Assembly: GCF_003258705.1 (NCBI RefSeq)
Contig: NZ_CP029480.1
Coordinates: 2,976,001 to 3,040,000 of the forward strand
Direction of reading: 5' to 3'
Length of the DNA stretch: 64,000 nt
Origin: Arcticibacterium luteifluviistationis
GTDB lineage: Bacteria; Bacteroidota; Bacteroidia; Cytophagales; Spirosomataceae
The notes beneath the pieces are model-generated. The model was not told the origin of the DNA, did not search any database, and saw nothing but the letters and a program-made list of their open reading frames with translations. The stretch's first letter is position 1. Every line of letters starts with the position of its first letter. Shown one piece after another: positions 43,886 through 53,470 of the stretch. Both the position numbers and the translations under genes were made by a program.

Positions 43886-44527
43886 ATGTACGCTAGTATT
43901 ACACCTTTTGACCTAGTTCCAAGTAATTACATTACACTAGATTTCAGTAAAGAAAATAAAGAACTAGAGGATGTTAATTTTGAAGACATCGAAAGCTTCA
44001 ATGCCTATGTCTTTGACAAATTAAAAGCTGAAAATGTTAAAATGGGCATTGGTGGCTGGTTAGAAAACAGAGTAGTTTATAATCAAATAAGCCATTTCCA
44101 GGGAGCAGAGCAGCGTTCGCATCATTTGGGTGTTGATATTTGGATGAAAGCCTATTCACCAATCTTCTGCCCAGAAAACTGTACCATTCATAGCTACAAA
44201 AACAATGAAGGTAATGGCGACTATGGCCCTACCATTGTTTTAAAATCATTGGCAGCCAATGTTTACTATCTTTTTGGTCACCTTTCATTGGAATCTATCA
44301 AAGGGCTTCAAAACAGAAAAGTGATAAAAAAAGGAGAGCATTTTGCCGAAGTTGGTCCTTACCCTGAAAACGGAAATTGGCCACCGCACCTACACTTTCA
44401 AGTTATGAATTCTATGGAAGGTAAAATGGGAGATTTCCCTGGGGTGTGTGCCGCTTCCGAATTAGACCATTATAAAACCATCTGCTTAAATCCTTATCCT
44501 TTTTTAGATTTACCTGAACTGGACTAG
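43886..44527 (+). CDS. Cytoplasmic M23-family metallopeptidase-like protein
   Basis: The 213-residue protein has the M23 (LytM) fold with RSHHLGVDIW giving His80 and Asp84, GHLS with His132, and PPHLHFQ with His168 and His170. All zinc and catalytic positions look intact. There is no signal peptide or membrane segment, so it should stay in the cytoplasm, unlike ordinary cell-wall hydrolases. Related sequences are also fused to class III aminotransferases of the AGXT2L type, which suggests a small-molecule rather than a murein role. Its stop overlaps the stop of the converging SDR gene by four bases. Confidence 0.87.
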   Translation: MYASITPFDLVPSNYITLDFSKENKELEDVNFEDIESFNAYVFDKLKAENVKMGIGGWLENRVVYNQISHFQGAEQRSHHLGVDIWMKAYSPIFCPENCTIHSYKNNEGNGDYGPTIVLKSLAANVYYLFGHLSLESIKGLQNRKVIKKGEHFAEVGPYPENGNWPPHLHFQVMNSMEGKMGDFPGVCAASELDHYKTICLNPYPFLDLPELD

Positions 44528-45252
44528 GCTCCACCTTTCATTATTCTATCTGCTATACTCGGACTTATCCTATTGATTAGCCTGAGCAGTTTCACTTTGC
44601 CCACGCTAATCTCGTATTTATCCTTTTCAAAACTCTTGAAGAAAGTGTTTACTAAAGACTCTGGTGAAATCTTCCCCTTCCCTCTCCCTGCTGTCATTTG
44701 TGTATCTACCAGCGGTGGAATAAGCTCAAAAAGTTTCGTATTATTTAATTGATAGCGAAGCGATTTGCTGAAAATATGTAGGCCTGCTTTTGAAGCACAG
44801 TAAACAGCAGCATTTGCCTTTGGCACTATTCCCAATACCGAGCTCACATTTACTATGACAGCGTTTTCTTTCGACTCCAAAACGGGCAACAATGCTGTAA
44901 TTACACGGATAGGCGTCAAAAGATTGATGCGAAGCTCTTCTTCAACCCTATTTGAAAGCTCCCTTTCTTCTAAAAAGCTATAATTATACTGTATCCCAGC
45001 ATTATTGACTAAAATATTTAGGTCTGGATGCTCTCTCTTGACAAAAGTAACCAAAGCTTCCACAGCTTCATTCTGAGTTAAATCAGCCTGATAGATTATA
45101 AGACTAGGATTCTCTTTTTTCACAAGTTCTAGGTCAACTAAATTCCTAGCTACTATTATCACTTCATTATCTAAGGCCAAGAATTTTTTAGTCATAGCCA
45201 GACCAATTCCCTTACTTCCGCCTGTTATCAAAACCTTGTTTTTACTAAGCCT
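44524..45252 (-). CDS. Short-chain dehydrogenase/reductase, DltE-like
   Basis: The protein has 242 residues from the chosen ATG. VLITGGSKGIGLAM is the dinucleotide-binding glycine motif, LVNNAGIQYNYS the NNAG motif, VNVSSVLGIVPKANAAVYCASKAGL the catalytic Ser, Tyr and Lys. The C-terminus (LVNTFFKSFEKDKYEISVGKV) is like DltE-type SDRs. The chosen ATG overlaps the end of the darcynin gene by 8 bases; a longer start (MKMALKILKK) is possible but lies inside that gene. The substrate is unknown. Confidence 0.9.
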   Translation of the reverse strand, partial: RLSKNKVLITGGSKGIGLAMTKKFLALDNEVIIVARNLVDLELVKKENPSLIIYQADLTQNEAVEALVTFVKREHPDLNILVNNAGIQYNYSFLEERELSNRVEEELRINLLTPIRVITALLPVLESKENAVIVNVSSVLGIVPKANAAVYCASKAGLHIFSKSLRYQLNNTKLFELIPPLVDTQMTAGRGKGKISPESLVNTFFKSFEKDKYEISVGKVKLLRLINRISPSIADRIMKGGA

Positions 45253-45580
45253 CATTTTCTTCAAAATCTTTAAAGCCATTTTCAAGGCCCATGATTATAT
45301 CATTTAAAACAATGTAAGGCTTCCCAAAAAGACTAGTATCTCTAAGATGCTCTATAAAGTAATAGTAGTCGTTTAGCTCTGAAGTCTCTACAATGATAAA
45401 ATCGGAAGTTTCGGCATGAAATGCCTCACTATCAAAAAGGCGAACATTTAACGTTTTACTAAATTTATTTAGCAAAGGAGCTAATTCCTTTTCAAAAACG
45501 TCAGCTCGCTCTTCACGGGTAAGACTAAGCCAAAGATCAGTGGCTCTGTATAAAATCAGAATGGTGTATGTCTTTTTCAT
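45245..45580 (-). CDS. Darcynin family protein
   Basis: The 111-residue protein has TILILYRATDLWLSLTREER at the start, DSEAFHAETSDFIIVET in the middle, and YYFIEHLRDTSLFGKPYIVL at the end, which is the darcynin pattern (a ferredoxin-like alpha/beta barrel fold of unknown role). It is the middle gene of a Crp/Fnr-darcynin-SDR operon and overlaps the SDR start. The neighbourhood suggests that the SDR and darcynin work together and are controlled by the Crp/Fnr regulator. Confidence 0.82.
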   Translation of the reverse strand: MKKTYTILILYRATDLWLSLTREERADVFEKELAPLLNKFSKTLNVRLFDSEAFHAETSDFIIVETSELNDYYYFIEHLRDTSLFGKPYIVLNDIIMGLENGFKDFEENEA

Positions 45581-45631
45581 GCTGCAATATCCACCCTTGA
45601 TATTTGCCGCACATTTACATATGTAAAGAAA

Positions 45632-46207
45632 TTACCGCTTTCGCCTAATTCTGCTTAGCTGTGTGGGTGTAATGCCTAAATAAGAGGCTATATGGTATTG
45701 AGGAATTTGTTGTTCTAAATTGGCAAACTGCTTCTGAAAGATAGCGTAGCGTTCATCGGCATCTAAGAGTACGATTTCAACCTCACGTTGCTCTTTTTGA
45801 ACAAAAAAGTACTCCGCCAGTTTCCTCGACATCCTTTCTAAATCGGGGTGACTGTCGTACAAATCTGTCAATTTAGCATAATCTGCCACCCAAATCTCAC
45901 AATCTGTTAGTGCTTCCTGAATAATTTGATTTGGCTGACCTGAGATAAAAGAAGCGTAACCGCCAATAAAACAGGGCTCTTGAAAAAAGTGTTTATTATA
46001 CTCTTTCCCGTCGGTAGTTCTGTAAAATGCTCGTATAATTCCAGACTTTAGAAAACCCATTTCTCTAGCATAGACACCGGCATCAATGAAAATTTCTCCT
46101 TTTTTAAGATACTTTTGCTTAAAGATATTTTCAAATGCACTTTTCATTTTCGCCGATATAGGCGAAATATTATTAACAAACTGAAACAATGATTCTAAAG
46201 CGTGCAT
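45632..46207 (-). CDS. Crp/Fnr-family transcriptional regulator
   Basis: The 191-residue regulator has an N-terminal cyclic-nucleotide-binding-like beta-roll (KYLKKGEIFIDAGVYAREM, GIIRAFYRTTDGKEYNKHF) and a short C-terminal helix-turn-helix (YHIASYLGITPTQLSRIRR). The overall length and the IPQYHIASYLGI pattern are those of the many small Bacteroidota Crp-like regulators that usually do not bind cAMP. There are no Cys ligands for an Fnr-type cluster. It is 51 bases upstream of the darcynin gene and probably controls that operon. Confidence 0.9.
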   Translation of the reverse strand: MHALESLFQFVNNISPISAKMKSAFENIFKQKYLKKGEIFIDAGVYAREMGFLKSGIIRAFYRTTDGKEYNKHFFQEPCFIGGYASFISGQPNQIIQEALTDCEIWVADYAKLTDLYDSHPDLERMSRKLAEYFFVQKEQREVEIVLLDADERYAIFQKQFANLEQQIPQYHIASYLGITPTQLSRIRRKR

Positions 46208-46373
46208 TTTGAGTTTAAATCTAATTATTTTCTAAACTATTAGATGTCAATATAATAGTTTCCAAACATTAACTATCAGAAAATCAAGATTCCTATATAA
46301 AAGCCATTCTCAGCAAATCTTTCACGTAAAATATATCGTTCTTATTCTTTTAACAATTTACTCCTAAAACCAA

Positions 46374-47168
46374 ATGTTAACTTCAATCAAAACAGTTTTA
46401 TTTTCAATATTCACGATTGCAATATTGTCTTGTCAAAGTGAAACAGAAACAAGCAAAACTTTAAGTCCAGAAGAAACTCAAGGACAAGAATTATTAGACA
46501 AAACTATAAAAGCTCATGGCGGTTTAACCACTTGGAATAGTTTTGAGGGTTTGTCCTACAACTTAGCAAACAGCGGAAAAAACCTCTATCAAATCACACA
46601 ATTACATGATAGACGCACTTATACCAAAGCCGACGACTTTGAGATTGGTTATGACGGTAAAGTAGCATGGTCATTACCAAATGCCGAAAAAGTACCTGGA
46701 AAGGCTGCGGCTTTTTATTATAACCTCGACTTTTATTTTGCTGCTATTCCTTTCGTTTTAAAAGACAAAGGCGTAAATGTTTTTTATGATGGGAAAGTGA
46801 CAATTAATGAAAAAGAATACGAATCACTAAAAGTTACATTTGGCTCTGAAATTGGTTTAACGCCAGAAGACGTTTACTATTTATACATTGACCCTAATAC
46901 TTCACTTTTAGAAATACTGACATACTCTGTCTCATTTTTTGACAAAGAAAACGCTGGGATAAATAGTGCTAAAGTTTATTCTGATTGGCAAAATGTAGAA
47001 GGTATTATGATGCCGGGTAGTATGAGAAATTTCGCTTGGAAAGATGGCGTGATGGGTGAAGAGAATACCAATTATAAAAGAGTTTTCTCTGACTACAAGT
47101 TTTTAGAGTCTATTCCTGACAATAGTGTTTTTGAAGTACCTGAAGGTGGAGTTATTGAAAACATCTAA
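46374..47168 (+). CDS. DUF6503 family lipoprotein
   Basis: The 264-residue exported protein has a lipobox-like AILSCQS at the end of the hydrophobic N-terminus, so Cys20 is probably lipidated. The mature part (DKTIKAHGGLTTWNSFEGL, AIPFVLKDKGVNVFYDG, DPNTSLLEILTY) matches the DUF6503 pattern, a beta-rich fold of LolA/outer-membrane lipoprotein type. The role is unknown. It is monocistronic with a strong terminator. Confidence 0.82.
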   Translation: MLTSIKTVLFSIFTIAILSCQSETETSKTLSPEETQGQELLDKTIKAHGGLTTWNSFEGLSYNLANSGKNLYQITQLHDRRTYTKADDFEIGYDGKVAWSLPNAEKVPGKAAAFYYNLDFYFAAIPFVLKDKGVNVFYDGKVTINEKEYESLKVTFGSEIGLTPEDVYYLYIDPNTSLLEILTYSVSFFDKENAGINSAKVYSDWQNVEGIMMPGSMRNFAWKDGVMGEENTNYKRVFSDYKFLESIPDNSVFEVPEGGVIENI

Positions 47169-47228
47169 AGGGTAAATCATTTGATACATGTTTTTTTATC
47201 GACGTTACACCCCTAAGCGGTGAAATAT

Positions 47229-47260
47229 AAAAAGGGCGAATCTCACGATTCGCCCTTTTT
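47229..47260. terminator. Bidirectional terminator after the DUF6503 gene
   Basis: Perfect 14-bp arms (aaaaagggcgaatc / gattcgccctttttt side) with loop tcac lie between converging genes. Confidence 0.9.
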
Positions 47261-47283
47261 GATCTCATACTAAATAAGCTTTT

Positions 47284-48624
47284 CTAATTCTTATAGAAAA
47301 CCCATTTTGAAAGCTCTTTCCAGCTTACTTTTTTCCCGTACATTAAAATACCCACTCTATAAATTCTAGAAGCCAACCAGGTGGTAAAAATAAACCCACC
47401 GATTAACAAAGTAATAGAAAGCACAATTTCCCAAATAGGCACACCGAAAGGAATACGTACCATCATTAAAATAGGTGAAGTAAACGGTATCATAGAACCC
47501 CAAAAAGCTAATGGCCCGTGTGGGTCCTTTATTACGAACTGAGCCATAATAAATGCCGCAATAATGGGCAGCGTAATGGGCAAAATAAATTGCTGGGTGT
47601 CTGTTTCACCATCTACTGCGGAGCCTACTGCACCAAAAAGCGAACTATAAAGAAGGTAGCCTCCTAAAAAGTAAAATAAGAACGAAATAATTATAGTAGC
47701 TATAGGCAAAGCATTTATGGCATTCATAACATCAGGCATCACTTGACTGGCCGCCGCGTTACCTTCCATTTGTTGCTCCACTGCTTCTCTTGCCTCTGGT
47801 GGCAAACTTTGCATTTGAGAAGTTGCCACGGATGAAACATTATCCATTTTAGAAGACATAAATTTACCTGCTACGGTCATTAAGCTTAATACCAAAACAA
47901 TCCATAGCGTAAACTGCGTTAAACCTACCAAGGCCACACCAATAATTTTACCTATCATCAGCTGAAAGGGCTTCACCGAAGAAATAATAACCTCCACTAT
48001 TCTACTAGTTTTCTCTTCCATCACCCCACGCATAACCTGCACACCGTAAATAAAAATAGACATGTAAATAAGAAAAGCCGAAATAAATCCAATAGCAGTA
48101 GCTCCACCTGAACTACTTGTCTTTTCCTCTCCTTCTTTAATACTAATCGTCTCTGAACCTACATTGATTTTAGCATCTCGTAATACCGACCTCGCTATTC
48201 CAGCCTCAAAAAGCTTAATATTCTCTATTTCTCTTTCAATACTACTTTCAATTTTTGACTGTAGTTCAAATGAAATTCCATTTTCTGCATATATTTTAAC
48301 ACCTTCTGGGTGCTCTAAAATATCTTTAGGGATGTAGACCAAGGCATCTGTTCCTTCTTCTACAAAACTCGATTTGGCTGTTTCCAAATCTTCACTGCTA
48401 TAAGTAAAAGCGTATTCTTTGTTATTTTCAATTTTCTCAACAAAGAAACCGCTATCATCTATCACCGCAATGCTCTTCTGGTCGGTTCCACTTAAAGCGG
48501 CATAAATTATCCCTGCATACATGCCAAAAACCAAAAGCGGTACCAGCAGCGTCAATAAAATAAAACTCTTCTTTTTAACTCGCGTTAAGTATTCCCTTTG
48601 AATTATTAGTAAAATATTCCTCAT
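47284..48624 (-). CDS. ABC transporter permease, NatB-like
   Basis: The 446-residue membrane protein has one N-terminal helix (about 22-45), then a large extracytoplasmic domain (about 50-180), and a cluster of five or six helices in the C-terminal half. YGVQVMRGVMEEKTSRIVEVIISSVKPFQLMIGKI is the ABC2_membrane_3/NatB block of export permeases. It works with the ATP-binding protein encoded 7 bases upstream. Na+ or drug export is known for relatives, but the substrate is not clear here. Confidence 0.9.
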   Translation of the reverse strand: MRNILLIIQREYLTRVKKKSFILLTLLVPLLVFGMYAGIIYAALSGTDQKSIAVIDDSGFFVEKIENNKEYAFTYSSEDLETAKSSFVEEGTDALVYIPKDILEHPEGVKIYAENGISFELQSKIESSIEREIENIKLFEAGIARSVLRDAKINVGSETISIKEGEEKTSSSGGATAIGFISAFLIYMSIFIYGVQVMRGVMEEKTSRIVEVIISSVKPFQLMIGKIIGVALVGLTQFTLWIVLVLSLMTVAGKFMSSKMDNVSSVATSQMQSLPPEAREAVEQQMEGNAAASQVMPDVMNAINALPIATIIISFLFYFLGGYLLYSSLFGAVGSAVDGETDTQQFILPITLPIIAAFIMAQFVIKDPHGPLAFWGSMIPFTSPILMMVRIPFGVPIWEIVLSITLLIGGFIFTTWLASRIYRVGILMYGKKVSWKELSKWVFYKN

Positions 48625-48631
48625 CGTTTCC

Positions 48632-49546
48632 TTAAGATTTTTGACCGTTTACAGCTGCAATAAAAACATCATTCATAGAAGGTATCTTCTCATTAAAACC
48701 CTTCAATTCTACCTGATTAATAAGATTACTAATCATGACATTGGTAGACACTCCCTCATTTAGCCTTATTTGACCTTTTTTTTCTCCTGTCCGACTTTCC
48801 TCAGAACTCACAATAGTAAAAAGTTCGTCATTTGCCACTAGCTCTCCAGCGTAATTTATCTCAAAAGTATTGGTCTTAAACTGCTCTTTCAAAGCCTCTT
48901 TTGAGCCATCTAGAATCTTTCTTGAATTATTTATTAGAGCCACATTATCACAAAGTTCTTCTACTGACTCCATACGGTGTGTTGAGAAAATTATGGTACT
49001 CCCCTGTTTTCTCAATTCAAGAATCTCATCTTTAATAATATTGGCATTAATAGGGTCAAAACCACTAAAAGGCTCATCTAGAATCAACAATTTAGGTTTG
49101 TGCAAAACAGTAGCAACAAACTGAATTTTCTGTTGCATACCTTTTGACAAATCCTCCACAGGTTTATCCCACCATGTTTTAATGTCAAACTTGACAAACC
49201 ACTCTTTCAGCTTTTCCATAGCTTCTGCTTTTGATAGCCCTTTTAGTCTTGCCAAATAAAGAAGGTGCTCACCTACCTTCATTTTCTTATATAAACCACG
49301 CTCCTCCGGCAGGTAGCCAATGTCATAAATATGTTTCTGTGATAATAACTCGCCATCAATTAATACTTCCCCAGAGTCTGGAGCCGTAATTTGATTAATA
49401 ATTCTAATCAGAGAGGTTTTTCCTGCACCATTAGGACCTAAAAGTCCAAAAATGATTCCTTTAGGAACGGAAATACTAACGTCGTCTAGTGCTAGGTGGT
49501 TGGCATAATTTTTAACTATATGCCGAATATCTAAAATATTACTCAC
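48632..49546 (-). CDS. ABC transporter ATP-binding protein, NatA-like
   Basis: The 304-residue ATPase has Walker A GPNGAGKTS, the Q loop near YLPEERGLYKKMKVGEHL, the signature LSKGMQQK, Walker B LLILDEPFSGFD, and the H-loop region FSTHRM. A C-terminal extension of about 85 residues is typical for the NatA class. It pairs with the NatB-like permease directly downstream (gap 7 bases). Confidence 0.93.
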   Translation of the reverse strand: MSNILDIRHIVKNYANHLALDDVSISVPKGIIFGLLGPNGAGKTSLIRIINQITAPDSGEVLIDGELLSQKHIYDIGYLPEERGLYKKMKVGEHLLYLARLKGLSKAEAMEKLKEWFVKFDIKTWWDKPVEDLSKGMQQKIQFVATVLHKPKLLILDEPFSGFDPINANIIKDEILELRKQGSTIIFSTHRMESVEELCDNVALINNSRKILDGSKEALKEQFKTNTFEINYAGELVANDELFTIVSSEESRTGEKKGQIRLNEGVSTNVMISNLINQVELKGFNEKIPSMNDVFIAAVNGQKS

Positions 49547-49685
49547 GTGCTTTGTTTTGAAGTTTTCTACTCAAAAATAATCAAGCTTTTTCAGCTATTT
49601 TGTGGATGTCGGATAAAAGGAGAAAAAATGATTTAATCGGAATTTCCTTTTTTTTTGTGACCGCTTACAACTATTCTCTACTAGT

Positions 49686-50066
49686 TTGAGTCATAATAGT
49701 ATAATTCGACCAGAAACTTTCCATATACCCATTCTCCAGATGACAGCAGAAATAAGATTAATAGGCAAAAGGCATGTAAAACCAAGTGAAATAGTGCTAT
49801 TAAAAGCAGATGCCAACTATACTGAGGTTTCAATGGAAGATGGAGAGCAAATTATAATTTCCAAAACTCTAAAGGAAATGGAGAAAACATTCACCCAATA
49901 CTCTTTCTTTAGAACTCATAAATCCTATATGGTGAACTTAGACCACATTTCCAGTATTCAAATGAATGGTGCTACCAAAACGGTAAGATTAAAGAACAAT
50001 TTGAACGCAGAAATAAGCAGAAGAAGAAAAGACGCTTTTTTACTTGCTGTACGCTCTCGAGCTTGA
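49686..50066 (+). CDS. LytTR-domain transcriptional regulator
   Basis: The protein has 126 residues from a TTG start, or 108 from an ATG at 49740; neither is proved. The LytTR domain fills the C-terminal part: IVLLKADANYTEVSMEDGEQII, KTLKEMEKTF, FFRTHKSYMVNLDHISSI, and the final EISRRRKDAFL. There is no receiver or membrane domain. The TTG lies very near a possible TTTG-type -7 element, which favours the later ATG. It is divergent from the NatAB-type exporter genes, which may be its targets. Confidence 0.85.
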   Translation: MSHNSIIRPETFHIPILQMTAEIRLIGKRHVKPSEIVLLKADANYTEVSMEDGEQIIISKTLKEMEKTFTQYSFFRTHKSYMVNLDHISSIQMNGATKTVRLKNNLNAEISRRRKDAFLLAVRSRA

Positions 50067-50100
50067 GCAAGTCGATCCCTAAATAAATGAGAGAATAAGA

Positions 50101-50128
50101 AGAGTGCCCAAATGGTCACTCTTTTTTT
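50101..50128 (+). terminator. Terminator of the LytTR gene
   Basis: The arms agagtgccc and ggtcactct pair with one mismatch around loop aaat, followed by seven T. It lies 34 bases after the stop. Confidence 0.75.
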
Positions 50129-50156
50129 GTTCTAAAAGGAGTTTTGAAAAGGCATA

Positions 50157-50194
50157 AAAAAAGCTTTCAAGTAATTAAACTTGAAAGCTTTTTT
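50157..50194. terminator. Terminator of the citrate synthase gene
   Basis: Perfect 16-bp arms (aaaaaagctttcaagt / acttgaaagctttttt) with loop aattaa lie 20 bases after the gltA stop on the minus strand. Confidence 0.9.
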
Positions 50195-50214
50195 ATTGAA
50201 TTATATATCAGAGA

Positions 50215-51498
50215 TTATCTATCTGCAATATCAACAAAAGGTCTTTCTTTAGGTCCAGTGTATATTTGACGTGGACGACCAATTGGCTGTCCAGCCTCAC
50301 GAAGTTCTTTCCACTGAGCAATCCAACCTGGTAGACGGCCAATAGCAAACATTACAGTGAACATATTTACTGGAATACCCAATGCTCTGTAAATGATACC
50401 TGAGTAAAAGTCAACATTAGGGTAAAGCTTTCTTTTAATGAAATACTCATCATTCAATGCTGCTTCTTCTAAACCTCTAGCGATATCCAAAATTGGATCA
50501 TCAATTCCTAAAGCTTCTAACACTTCGTCAGCTGCTTTTTTGATGATTCTAGCTCTTGGATCAAAGTTTTTGTAAACTCTGTGACCAAAACCCATCAATC
50601 TGAAAGGGTCTTCTTTATCTTTTGCTTTGTCAAGATATTTTTGAACACCTCCACCATCAGCTTTAATAGCTTCTAGCATTTCTATCACCGCTTGATTAGC
50701 TCCACCATGAAGTGGTCCCCAAAGTGCAGATATACCAGCAGAAATAGAAGAATATAAGTTTGCTTGAGAAGAGCCTACTAATCTTACCGTTGAGGTAGAA
50801 CAGTTTTGCTCGTGGTCAGCATGAAGAATCAATAACTTATTAAGAGCCTTAGCTACCACTGGGTTAATCTCATAATCTTCAACTGGTAAGCCGAACATCA
50901 TGTGAAGGAAATTAGAACAATAGTCTAATTTGTTTTTTGGGTAGTTAATTGGGTGCCCCTGAGACTTTTTGTAACACCAAGTAGCCAAAGTAGGCAACTT
51001 AGCCATTAGTCTTATAATATGAAGGTCAACATCCTTATCGTTGTTACTTCCGTAAGATTCTGGATAGAAACCACTCATAGCACTAACCAATGAAGACATT
51101 ACGCCCATTGGGTGTGCATTAACCGGGAAGCCATCAAAAATTTTCCTCATGTCTTCATTCACCATTGTATGATGCGTGATTTCATGAACAAACTTGTCGT
51201 ATTGAGTTTGATTTGGAAGCTCTCCGTAGATTAATAGGTAAGAAACGCCTAAGAAATCTGCCTTATCAGCTAATTCTTCGATAGAATATCCTCGGTATCT
51301 TAAAATACCTTTCTCTCCATCCAAAAACGTAATGTTAGATGTAGTAGCACCTGTGTTTTTGTAACCTAAATCTAAAGTTACATAACCAGATTGCCCTCTC
51401 AACTTTGAGATATCAATGGCACTCTCATCTTCGGTGCCCGTATATACAGGAAATTCGTACTCTTTGTCTCCTAAAATTAGCTTAGCAGTTTCGGCCAT
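50215..51498 (-). CDS. gltA: Citrate synthase
   Basis: The 427-residue enzyme condenses acetyl-CoA and oxaloacetate at the entry of the TCA cycle. The N-terminal GILRYRGYSIEELA, the LHADHEQNCSTSTVRLVGSS block, GPLHGGANQAVIEML, MGFGHRVYKNFDPRA and DFYSGIIYRALGIP carry the active-site His residues and Asp. It is the hexameric Gram-negative type (long N-terminal domain). It is monocistronic, with a strong terminator. Confidence 0.97.
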   Translation of the reverse strand: MAETAKLILGDKEYEFPVYTGTEDESAIDISKLRGQSGYVTLDLGYKNTGATTSNITFLDGEKGILRYRGYSIEELADKADFLGVSYLLIYGELPNQTQYDKFVHEITHHTMVNEDMRKIFDGFPVNAHPMGVMSSLVSAMSGFYPESYGSNNDKDVDLHIIRLMAKLPTLATWCYKKSQGHPINYPKNKLDYCSNFLHMMFGLPVEDYEINPVVAKALNKLLILHADHEQNCSTSTVRLVGSSQANLYSSISAGISALWGPLHGGANQAVIEMLEAIKADGGGVQKYLDKAKDKEDPFRLMGFGHRVYKNFDPRARIIKKAADEVLEALGIDDPILDIARGLEEAALNDEYFIKRKLYPNVDFYSGIIYRALGIPVNMFTVMFAIGRLPGWIAQWKELREAGQPIGRPRQIYTGPKERPFVDIADR

Positions 51499-51696
51499 TA
51501 TGCGTTTTTCTTTATAAAAAAATGAATTCGATAATCATAAATCAGGCTGCGAATTTAATAAATAAACAGCATAATTTGAAGTATAAACTTAATTTGTATA
51601 GGAGATTTGCCTACTTTTTATGAAAAATATAGATGCCGCTCCTGATCTTGCTGAAATATCATCAGAAAAGCAGAAAATACTACACAAATTGAACTT

Positions 51697-53181
51697 TTAG
51701 TCTTTGTAAAGCTCTTTGGCAGCAGCCTCATACTTGTCTCCAGAAACCCATACAGGTGTATCTTTTTTATTGGCAATCAGCCTAGCGGCATAAGCATAAG
51801 ACTTGCAAAACTGTGTACAGTATGCAAAATCTAAACTCTCCGCCTCATCAGCTTCTTTATGATAGTACTTTGCTATTTCATCATCAAACGAGGTAAAACC
51901 AGGTGAAAACGAAGGTGCAGGAATGCCCTTTGCAGCCAAACGAACATTATCAGACCTGTCAAACAAACCTAACTCGGGCGTAGGGTCATCAATTAAAGAT
52001 AGTCCCACAGCCTCCACAGCTTTTGTTATTTCTGCCTCAGCACCGGTTCTAGCTATCCCTAAACCAGTAACTTTGGTTTTATCATTATATCCAGCTCCGT
52101 CAATATTTAGATTAAAAACACATTGCTTTAATGGTATCAAAGGATTCTCTGCATAGTACGAACTTCCTCTTAGACCAATCTCCTCTCCAGTGTATGCTAT
52201 AAAAAGTATAGACCTTTTAGCCGGCTTAGCAGCTAAACTCTTTGCTGCACTTAAAAGCCCAGCTACACCAATAGCATTATCTCTTGCTCCGTTAAAAATA
52301 TAATCTTCGCCTTCTGCCGCATGTTCATTAATACCTATATGGTCAAAATGAGCAGTCAAAACCACAAATCCCTTACTCAAAACAGGGTCAGAACCCTGTA
52401 CCATGCCTATCACATTCTGACTCATAGCCGATTTTTTAGACAAAGCATTTATTTCAATATCTAATGCATCCACGAGTCCTTTTGAAATCTTCTTTGCAGT
52501 TTCTGACGAAACGAGAATCCTTGTAAAGTCGGTAGCATCCTCTTCTTTAAGGCTAATACTGCCATCGCCAAAGTTATTAACCAATGCTCCCCAAGGAATA
52601 GGTGCACTAAATATTTCAATCAAAGCTACCGCTCCTTTCTCCTTCGCTATTTCTTCTTTTCTTTTTGACACCGCCAGCATCTCTCTAAAACCTTTAGAGT
52701 CTGGCATACCTAGGCTTACCACCACTACTTTGCCTTTAACATCAATTCCTTCAAAATCATCATAAGAGCCATCTTCAGAAACCCATCCGTAAGGTAAATG
52801 CACTTTTTCTACATTCTTTTGGTGCACACCTCCACCATTCATCAAAAGGAAATCTTCACCAATTTTTAATACATTGTCTCCTGCTGTAATAGATGCATTT
52901 TCTGGTTGATAAGAAAACTCAAAAGGCACTTTTTGGTAAAAAGAACCAGCATTGACATCATTTAGGCCATAGCTTCTAAACTCTTCCGCTATATATCTGG
53001 CGGCAGTATTATTTCCTGCATGTCCTGTTTCTCTACCCATTAACTCATCAGCCGCCAAAAAACGTATGTGCTTTTCTACCTCGCTAGTTTGTAGTTTTGA
53101 TTCTGGCACTTTCTTAAATTTCTGTGCTTTTAGCACGCCAAAGCTTAATAAGCTTAAAAAGAGTATACTGTATTTTTTCAT
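51697..53181 (-). CDS. Secreted M28-family zinc aminopeptidase with PA-like domain
   Basis: The 494-residue exported peptidase has a signal peptide (MKKYSILFLSLLSFGVLKAQ). A protease-associated-like insert (about 125-250) separates the N-terminal part from the M28 core. The zinc ligands are visible in TAHFDHIG, NGARDNAIGVAG (Arg in place of the common Asp/Asn before the ligand), YTGEEIGLRGS, LNIDGAG and YYHKEADE. It should trim peptides in the periplasm. It is 1 base from the DUF3820 gene and belongs to the proB operon. Confidence 0.92.
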   Translation of the reverse strand: MKKYSILFLSLLSFGVLKAQKFKKVPESKLQTSEVEKHIRFLAADELMGRETGHAGNNTAARYIAEEFRSYGLNDVNAGSFYQKVPFEFSYQPENASITAGDNVLKIGEDFLLMNGGGVHQKNVEKVHLPYGWVSEDGSYDDFEGIDVKGKVVVVSLGMPDSKGFREMLAVSKRKEEIAKEKGAVALIEIFSAPIPWGALVNNFGDGSISLKEEDATDFTRILVSSETAKKISKGLVDALDIEINALSKKSAMSQNVIGMVQGSDPVLSKGFVVLTAHFDHIGINEHAAEGEDYIFNGARDNAIGVAGLLSAAKSLAAKPAKRSILFIAYTGEEIGLRGSSYYAENPLIPLKQCVFNLNIDGAGYNDKTKVTGLGIARTGAEAEITKAVEAVGLSLIDDPTPELGLFDRSDNVRLAAKGIPAPSFSPGFTSFDDEIAKYYHKEADEAESLDFAYCTQFCKSYAYAARLIANKKDTPVWVSGDKYEAAAKELYKD

Positions 53182-53182
53182 A

Positions 53183-53446
53183 TTAGTATCTGCGGTCTTT
53201 GTTTGCCAGCATTTTAAGTTTCACAATTATTTCTTGAAGTCCGTTATTCTTAATTTCATATGTGGTCGACATAAGCATACCTAATTTACCTTCTGGAAAA
53301 CCACCCTTCCTTAAAAACCACTCCAAATAGAAAATAGGTAAGTCCGCAATCAAAACCCCTTTATATTTCCCAAAAGGCATTTTCATTTTAACTATTTCCA
53401 TTAATAGTTTCTTATCAAACTGTGGTGGCTCTTCGTAAGGTTCCAT
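53183..53446 (-). CDS. DUF3820 family protein
   Basis: The 87-residue protein contains KMPFGKYKGVLIADLPIFYLEWFLRKGGFP, the DUF3820 signature (given here in parts: MPFGKYKGV and LPIFYLEWFLRKG). The same motif occurs in exonuclease- and helicase-associated proteins (putative quorum-sensing-regulated factor family). No catalytic function is known. It is in the middle of an operon, 1 base before the M28 gene. Confidence 0.88.
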   Translation of the reverse strand: MEPYEEPPQFDKKLLMEIVKMKMPFGKYKGVLIADLPIFYLEWFLRKGGFPEGKLGMLMSTTYEIKNNGLQEIIVKLKMLANKDRRY

Positions 53447-53470
53447 GGTTTTACTTCTATTTACTAAATA

